From OMOG01 sp041485845 (lineage in GTDB: Bacteria > Acidobacteriota > Terriglobia > Bryobacterales > Bryobacteraceae), in NCBI GenBank assembly GCA_041485845.1, contig JBGPKH010000268.1:1-11087 (forward strand): a stretch of 11,087 bases of DNA. Reading direction: 5' to 3'. Shown here in pieces: positions 6,257 to 11,087 of this stretch; within the stretch, counting starts at the first letter, position 1; the number at the start of each line of letters is the position of its first letter. The notes under the pieces were generated by a model. That model made no database searches, was not told the origin of the DNA, and worked only from the letters and a program-made list of their open reading frames with translations. The translations under genes were made by a program, and so were the position numbers.

Positions 6257-6285
6257 ATTCTATGCATAGAATCCTAGAAATGCAA
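6257..6285 (-). promoter_or_regulatory. Promoter with PadR operator palindrome for module 1
   Basis: On the minus strand, -35 TTGCAT (6285-6280) and -10 TAGAAT (6262-6257) are 17 bp apart. ATTCTATGCATAGAAT (6257-6272) is a perfect 16-bp palindrome covering the -10 box and holding the TATGCATA core often seen in PadR operators. Binding would shut off the promoter directly. Predicted transcription starts at or within a few bases of the PadR ATG. Confidence 0.7.
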
Positions 6286-6925
6286 GGTGTAATTGCGCCA
6301 GGGTCAGATCGGCCTGTACCAACAATCGGCGCCAGATGCGTCCATACAGGTTAACAATCTGGCCGTGCTGACGACACGGGAAGATCACACACCGGAAGAT
6401 CACACGCCGGCAAAATGCGTCGCAGCCGTGGGTGTGGATCAGACCGATGTCGCGCATCAGATCGAACGAATAGCCGAGGGTGGCCAGATGGCGATGCAGG
6501 TTTACGCCGGGAGCGTAACCGATGCCCAGTTCTTCGATGGCGGGATGGCGCAGTCCGCGCTGCTCCAAATGCCGTGCTCCTTCCGAATACCGGTGCAGTT
6601 GCAACTGGTAGAACGCGACTGTTTGCTCCAACAACTGCGAAGTGGAAGCGGGCGCCAGTCCCTGTTCAAGATGCGCGATGCTTTGGAATGGTAGGTCCAG
6701 GAAAAGCTCGATGAAACGGATCAGATCTCCGCCGCGGCCACATCCGTGACAGTAGAACAGATTCTTGCCGGCATTGGCGTAGAAGGAAGGTCGGGTGTCC
6801 CGATGTAAGGGACACAGCCCAACGAACTCTTGCGAAGCACCAGCGGGGCGGGCGGTCCAGTTGTGCCGCTCCAAGTATTCCAACAACGGAAGGCGCTGTT
6901 TGAGCCGTTCCAGATCCCCGCCCAC
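6260..6925 (-). pseudogene. CHC2 zinc-finger primase-like protein of a mobile element, truncated
   Basis: The N-terminal part resembles bacterial DnaG-like primases and CHC2 proteins carried by mobile elements. A zinc ribbon is formed by Cys38 and His41 (CPLH) and Cys59 and Cys62 (CHGC), with the family words RPSF, NLFYCHGCGRGGDLIRF and then VNLYGR at about 191-196, where the Toprim domain should begin. After about residue 197 (nt 6335) similarity stops and the frame runs on to 6260 with unrelated residues inside the PadR promoter. No Toprim catalytic residues are present, so no priming activity is expected. An in-frame 15-bp duplication gives VIFRCVIFP instead of a single VIFP. The start is GTG 6925 with GGAGG 12 nt upstream. 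It is probably the 5' remnant of an integrative element gene. Confidence 0.8.
6379..6408. repeat. Two tandem 15-bp units inside the CHC2 relic
   Basis: GGAAGATCACACACC (6379-6393) is followed at once by GGAAGATCACACGCC (6394-6408), one base different. The unit adds exactly five codons to the minus-strand frame, consistent with replication slippage in a gene no longer under selection. Confidence 0.8.
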
Positions 6926-7184
6926 GGTGCTGTTTTTCCTCCAAGGTCAAGCGTAGGAGAAGAAAGGCCGCATTCCCAGGCGAGGATGGTGTGTAGCTCA
7001 GTCTTTTCAGAGCCCCAAAGGCCAGAACCGATCAAAACAAGGGAATAGAGTTTGCCAGCACAACCGCACGCAGCCCAGGTGGAGAAGTTTGCCTGCATCC
7101 AGCGCCTGAGTTACAGCGTCCATCTGGCAACAAGGACAATCAGGACAGCAGGACGAAGCATAAAGGCAAGTATTCCGTGTGCGA

Positions 7185-7560
7185 TCACCAGTTGGTCTTC
7201 GCCGCTGCGTCGTAGGCAGCTTTCGCGATTCGAGCGATCACGGCGTCGCGTGTAGCCTCGTCCGCGGTCGAATCCGTGACGAAGATCGCGATGGCCAGAC
7301 GCCTCCCGTCCGGCAGTACAATGAGGCCGATGTCGTTCCACGCGGGCGTGAGACCGTGGTTGGTTTCCGGATGAGCCCGGCTTGTGCATGACAGTTGTTC
7401 CAGCCGGAAGCCGGCCCTTGATGCGGGTCGGCCCTCTGGGCGTGTCTTGCATCCACCTAAGAAGAAGGGCGGTGTGCTCCGGACTGACCGGTGGAAGGTC
7501 CACCATGACTGGATCCGATGGCGGCGCTGCGTCGAGAGTGAACGGTAAGAACGCGTTCAC
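7185..7560 (-). pseudogene. Class A beta-lactamase, C-terminal fragment with frameshift
   Basis: The minus strand encodes the last third of a class A serine beta-lactamase. From about 7497 it reads PPVSPEHTALLLRWM and RIKGRLPAGTTVMHKPGSSG. An extra A in the run 7364-7366 then shifts the frame, and TNHGLTPAWNDIGLIVLPDG, LAIAIFV and a final helix ending AAAKTNW follow to the stop at 7185. The order and words match the end of PER-like (subclass A2) enzymes. The catalytic KTG box reads KPG. The SxxK, SDN and Glu166 regions should lie upstream but are absent; the first 20 or so residues of the open frame do not look family-like. No enzyme activity or resistance is expected. It is in the same direction as the CHC2 relic. 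Confidence 0.85.
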
Positions 7561-7803
7561 CTAAGTGTTCCGCGTCCGACCTAGATACGGCAGTCTGGTT
7601 TTGGTGTCAAGAGGAGAATGACACGAGCTATCAAAAATGTTTTGGAGCGACGATTCGTACGACCCAGCAGAAGTGTGCTGCCCCGCGGATTGACAGTGAA
7701 CGGATTAGACCCTCATTTTTACGCCAGGAAGTAGCTAGTCGGCGATGCATAGCGGTGCCGCGGTCCCGTGACCGACGATCAACCGCGGCTGGTCGCCAAG
7801 TGG

Positions 7804-7817
7804 CGAGTGATCACTCG
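7804..7817. repeat. Perfect 14-bp palindrome CGAGTGATCACTCG
   Basis: Self-complementary 14-mer without spacer, about 290 bp before the PadR2 frame. It could be a dimer-binding site, but it is far from any start, so its function is unclear. Confidence 0.45.
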
Positions 7818-7920
7818 ATCCGGCGCCCCGGGCAGCCCTACTCGCTCTTTCGGCGTATTCCAGGATCTATCCGGCGATCTGCAAGGCGCCTGATATCGTG
7901 ATTTTCGGAAGCAACACTGC

Positions 7921-7937
7921 ACAGGCTTCAGACCTGT
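7921..7937. repeat. Small intergenic hairpin
   Basis: ACAGG (7921-7925) pairs with CCTGT (7933-7937). It lies in a stretch (ACCTGCGGCC nearby) that resembles dispersed intergenic repeats of Acidobacteria as I remember them. This is weak evidence. Confidence 0.25.
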
Positions 7938-8121
7938 TGCCACCTGCGGCCACTACACGGAGGCGAGCCTGATCGAATGAGTCCTCTTCCCGAACCCGGA
8001 ATGGCACGCTATACGGCTGATTGCTAACCAACAACTTGGTAGGTCGTCTACCCAGTGTGGCCGATTTCTGGTTAGAATATCTGCTGACGCTATGCCGAAC
8101 GAATCCTCCGACCGTATTTAA

Positions 8122-8448
8122 TTGCTGCAAGGGACGCTGGACATGTTGATCCTGCGGACGCTGCTGTTTGGTCTCGCTCATGGACATCAAATTTCGAAGC
8201 ACATCCAACGAACGACAGAAGATCTGCTACAGGTCGAGCACGGATCGCTCTACCCGGCACTCCACCGCCTGGAACGCAAAGGGTGGATTGCGGCGAAGTG
8301 GGAACCCGCGGGGAAGGATCTGAAACGGGAATTCAAGTATTACCGGCTCACCCCGGCTGGAAAGAAGCAACTCGTGGCAGAGGAGTCGAAATGGAAGCAA
8401 CTGACCGGCGCGATTGCACGAATCATGTGGCCGGCTGAGGATGCCTGA
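8122..8448 (+). CDS. PadR-family regulator, module 2 (N-terminus interrupted by a stop codon)
   Basis: From TTG 8122 the 108-residue frame holds the whole PadR winged helix: LLQGTLDMLILRTL (typical first helix), GHQISKHIQ, the signature EHGSLYPALHRLERKGWI (39-56), the wing strand FKYYRLTPAGKKQL (71-84) and a C-terminal helix. The natural start seems to be ATG 8092, in the same frame, giving MPNESSDRI before LLQGTLD, but a TAA at 8119-8121 breaks it at codon 10. Translation could restart at TTG 8122, or at ATG 8143 with loss of part of helix 1; neither has a Shine-Dalgarno. The gene may thus work weakly or be a fresh pseudogene. It abuts the ADOP gene and would regulate that operon. Confidence 0.8.
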   Translation: MLQGTLDMLILRTLLFGLAHGHQISKHIQRTTEDLLQVEHGSLYPALHRLERKGWIAAKWEPAGKDLKREFKYYRLTPAGKKQLVAEESKWKQLTGAIARIMWPAEDA

Positions 8449-8449
8449 A

Positions 8450-11074
8450 ATGCGCTGGTGGCGGCGCAAAGAACGAGAGCAGGACCTGGAGCGTGAACTG
8501 CGTTCGGATCTGGAGTTGGAGGCCGCCGAGCAACAGGAGAATGGCCTGTCGGCCGAGGAAGCCCGGTTCGCGGCTCAGCGGGCGTTTGGCAATGTGACAT
8601 TGATCAAGGAGGACACACGCGCCATGTGGGGATGGACAACGGTGGAACGATTTGGCCAGGACGTCCGGTATGCGCTCCGAACTGCTCGGAAGAGTCCGGG
8701 CTTCACCGCGATCGCAGTAATCACCCTCGCTTTTGGCATCGGGATCAATTCGGCCGTGTTCAGTGTCGTAAACACGGTACTACTGCGCAAGCCGCCATAC
8801 GCCGACCCTGATCGGCTCGTCACCTTGCATCAGAAGTTCCCCAAACTTGGCGACATCTCCCTGGGCACCGCTCCAGTAGAGTACCTGGACTATCGCGATC
8901 GCACCCGCGCATTCTCCTCCGTCGCAGGCTACGAAGATGGCACGTTTGACTTGACTGGCGGTTCGGAACCTGTCCATATTCAGGCACAGCGTGTCACTCA
9001 CACGCTGTTTTCAACTCTAGGAATCGCGCCGCTTATCGGGCGCGCATTTTCTCCACCAGAAGACGAGCCGGGCGGCGCGAAAGTGGTGATCTTGAGCTAC
9101 GAATTCTGGCAAAGGCGTTTTGACGGCAGCGCGCAAGCAATCGGTGCTGTAGTCAGACTCAACGAACAGCCGCACACCGTGATCGGCGTCATGCCCGTCG
9201 GCTTTGAATTCCCCTTCACGGCGGCGAGCGTTGGTGAACCGCCGGCCCTCTGGGTACCCATGGCCTTTACGGCGAAGAGAATCCAGGATCGTGCCGCCGA
9301 ATTCCCGGTGCATCTAGTTGCCCGCCTCCGACCGGGAGTCTCACTCGCTCAAGCCGCGCAGGATGTTGAGCGCGTTGCTAACGAGTTCCAGCAGGAGCAT
9401 TCCGACATTTATACCGGCAATATCCGCCTCCAGGTCAATCTCGATCTCCTCGGTGCCGGGGACGCAGCACGTGCCCGTCCCGTGCTCCTGGCGCTCGCCG
9501 GAGCGGTGGTTTTCGTCCTGCTGATTGCCTGCGCCAATGTGATGAATCTCCTGTTGGCTCGCGCCGCGGTGCGAGAGCGCGAAATGGCCCTGCGGAATGC
9601 GCTTGGCGCAAGTACTCAGCGACTTGTTGCGCAATTGCTCACGGAAGGCCTGTTGTTTGCGACCGCCGGCGCTGCGCTCGGATGCGCGCTCGCACAGGCC
9701 ATCATCAAATTGGTCGCGAGTCTTTGGCCGTCATTTGTTGCAGGTCTGGCCCAAGTGCGCCTCGATCCGACAGTGCTGGTATTCACGTTGGCTATTTCCG
9801 TTCTGACCGGTCTCCTGTGCGGCCTCGCACCCGCTCTGAGTTGGACCCGTCCAGATATCGGCACAGCCCTGAAGCAGGCCGGTCGCCAGGGTGCTTCCCA
9901 GGAACGCCGCCGACTACGCGGGGTGCTGGTTGTGTTCGAAGCTTCGAGTGCAGTGGTCCTGTTGATCGGAGCCGGACTGCTGATTCACAGCTTGCTCGAA
10001 GTGCTGCGGGTGCCGATGGGATTTTCCCCCGGAGGTGTGCTCATCGCACGCACGACCCTCAATCGTCAGCGTTACCCTTCTGCCGACCGCCGCCACGAGA
10101 TTGAACATCAGATGGTCCAACGTCTGGCGGTGCTGCCTGCGGTGGCCGCAGTCGGGCTAACCACGCACATCCCGCTCGCCGACGACCGGCAAATCGGTTT
10201 CATCCTCGAAGGCGGAGATGCACGTTCGGTGCGCTGGGCTGACAATGCGCTGGTCAGCGGCGACTATTTCGCCGCGATGGGCATCCCCCTCCTAAGGGGC
10301 CGGACTTTTGGCAGTGAGGACACACCTCAGGCTCCGCTTTCGGCCACTGTCAACGAATCGATGGCCCGCCTTCTCTGGCCCAACGGCGATGCGATCGGGA
10401 AGCGGATCATTTGGGGTGGGCGAAAGCTGACCGTCGTGGGCATCGTCGGCGATGTGCACATCAAAGCCCTTGACTCGGTTGTCAATCCGACCCTCTATTT
10501 CTCCGTGTACCAGATCGAAAGTGGTGCCACAACCAGTGCCGTCTTTATCGTGCGCACCCGAACTGCCGACCCAACCTCCCTCGCGTCAGGCCTTCGCGAG
10601 GCCATTTGGTCTGTCGATCACGGTGTTCCCGTTTTTGATATACGCACCCTGGATCAGATCGTCTCGCGTTCTCTGACAACCCGGCGTTTCGCGGCGGCCT
10701 TGCTGTCTTCGTTTGCGATCCTGGCGCTTGCGCTGGCCGTAATCGGACTCTACGGTGTGCTCTCGTACGCGGTTGCTCAACGTACTTCGGAGTTGGGCGT
10801 GCGATTCGCGCTGGGAGCCACTCCGGATGAAGTAGTCCGCCTCGTGCTTGGCGAGGGTCTGCGACTCACGGCCATCGGCGTTGTTGTCGGCGCACTTCTT
10901 GGAGCCGCCGCTGCACGCGCTATGTCGCGCCTCCTGTTCGGCATCCGAACCTTCGATCTAGCTGCGTTCGCCATTGCCGCCGCAACCCTGATGGTCGTGG
11001 CACTGATCGCCAGCTACATACCTGCCAGGAGGGCCTCGCGCGTCGATCCTATGGTGGCCCTAAGGTGGGAATAG
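8450..11074 (+). CDS. ADOP-type duplicated ABC transporter permease (MacB/FtsX-like), module 2
   Basis: A second MacB/FtsX-like double permease, 874 residues. Its cytoplasmic prefix (1-80) is the canonical acidobacterial form (ERELRSDLELEAAEQQ, then GLSAEEARFAAQRAFGN), much clearer than in module 1. Then come helix 84-112, a periplasmic domain to about 343, helices 345-368, 398-424 and 441-463, the second-half helix 490-515, a periplasmic domain to about 742, and helices 746-772, 803-825 and 838-858. FtsX boxes REMALRNALGASTQRLV and SELGVRFALGATPDEVV occur one per half; the end is PARRASRVDPMVALRWE. I choose ATG 8450 because GAGG lies 9 nt upstream. ATG 8441 (in-frame, overlapping the PadR stop by 8 nt) and TTG 8414 are alternatives. 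No ATPase gene is near. The substrate is unknown; the gene looks intact. Confidence 0.92.
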   Translation: MRWWRRKEREQDLERELRSDLELEAAEQQENGLSAEEARFAAQRAFGNVTLIKEDTRAMWGWTTVERFGQDVRYALRTARKSPGFTAIAVITLAFGIGINSAVFSVVNTVLLRKPPYADPDRLVTLHQKFPKLGDISLGTAPVEYLDYRDRTRAFSSVAGYEDGTFDLTGGSEPVHIQAQRVTHTLFSTLGIAPLIGRAFSPPEDEPGGAKVVILSYEFWQRRFDGSAQAIGAVVRLNEQPHTVIGVMPVGFEFPFTAASVGEPPALWVPMAFTAKRIQDRAAEFPVHLVARLRPGVSLAQAAQDVERVANEFQQEHSDIYTGNIRLQVNLDLLGAGDAARARPVLLALAGAVVFVLLIACANVMNLLLARAAVREREMALRNALGASTQRLVAQLLTEGLLFATAGAALGCALAQAIIKLVASLWPSFVAGLAQVRLDPTVLVFTLAISVLTGLLCGLAPALSWTRPDIGTALKQAGRQGASQERRRLRGVLVVFEASSAVVLLIGAGLLIHSLLEVLRVPMGFSPGGVLIARTTLNRQRYPSADRRHEIEHQMVQRLAVLPAVAAVGLTTHIPLADDRQIGFILEGGDARSVRWADNALVSGDYFAAMGIPLLRGRTFGSEDTPQAPLSATVNESMARLLWPNGDAIGKRIIWGGRKLTVVGIVGDVHIKALDSVVNPTLYFSVYQIESGATTSAVFIVRTRTADPTSLASGLREAIWSVDHGVPVFDIRTLDQIVSRSLTTRRFAAALLSSFAILALALAVIGLYGVLSYAVAQRTSELGVRFALGATPDEVVRLVLGEGLRLTAIGVVVGALLGAAAARAMSRLLFGIRTFDLAAFAIAAATLMVVALIASYIPARRASRVDPMVALRWE

Positions 11075-11087
11075 ACCCGACTCAGGC

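Larger units (their letters stand above)
7561..8091. other. 530-bp spacer before PadR/ADOP module 2
   Basis: No gene is supported. It contains a perfect 14-bp palindrome (7804-7817), a small hairpin (7921-7937) and, near the PadR frame, a possible -10 TAGAAT (8073-8078) without a good -35 box. The minus-strand frame crossing it (7867-8208) runs antisense into PadR and shows no family motif. Confidence 0.5.

Noticed and set aside
4983..6269. 428-codon plus-strand open frame opposite ADOP1 and PadR1
   Set aside because: Rich in Arg, His and Pro, as expected for the complement of GC-rich coding sequence; the minus strand has a full domain match, so this is a shadow.
1..11087. CRISPR array or retron-like structure
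   Set aside because: No regularly spaced repeats, reverse transcriptase or Cas-like protein is visible.

Overview
The window looks like a piece of an acidobacterial chromosome (Solibacter/Bryobacter-like). This is inferred from two PadR-regulator plus duplicated-orphan-permease (ADOP) pairs, an arrangement characteristic of that phylum, and from GC-rich codon use. No 16S rRNA gene or other marker is present to prove it.

Left part (1-1800) is a graveyard of integrative elements. The C-terminal half of a tyrosine recombinase (3-437) is followed by a hairpin and a tRNA-Asn-like 3' fragment on the minus strand (584-626). A second tyrosine recombinase (about 909-1741) is a pseudogene with two compensating frameshifts, an in-frame TAG and a lost catalytic histidine. 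Its tail is cut off by a 353-bp element with 16-bp terminal inverted repeats (1262-1614), which carries only a stub of an IS1634-like transposase. Directly behind it lies a tRNA-Met-like 3' fragment (1757-1800). Both integrase relics therefore sit next to a piece of tRNA, the usual place for an attachment site.

Next is a complete type II toxin-antitoxin module of the RES-Xre (MbcTA/ParST-like) family (1994-2891). The antitoxin precedes the toxin and the two genes overlap by 17 nt. An inverted repeat surrounds a TATAAT box whose predicted transcription start falls on the antitoxin ATG, so the mRNA may be leaderless and autoregulated. A strong hairpin follows the toxin.

The right two thirds hold two divergently oriented PadR-ADOP operons. 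Module 1 (minus strand, 6248-3324) has an intact PadR gene with a good promoter and a perfect 16-bp palindrome over the -10 box. Module 2 (plus strand, 8122-11074) has a PadR reading frame with a TAA at codon 10 of its natural-looking start; translation could restart at TTG 8122. Neither module has an ATPase gene in the window.

Between the modules lie two more minus-strand relics: a truncated CHC2 zinc-finger primase-like gene (6925 to about 6335), and the frameshifted C-terminal third of a class A beta-lactamase (7560-7185). The 7561-8091 spacer holds only short palindromes.

In short, intact genes (RES-Xre, PadR1, both ADOPs) sit among debris from repeated insertion and decay. I see no clearly new multi-gene system. 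The most interesting points are the paired integrase/tRNA-fragment scars, the possibly leaderless self-regulated promoters of the toxin-antitoxin and PadR1 operons, and the nonsense codon in PadR2.
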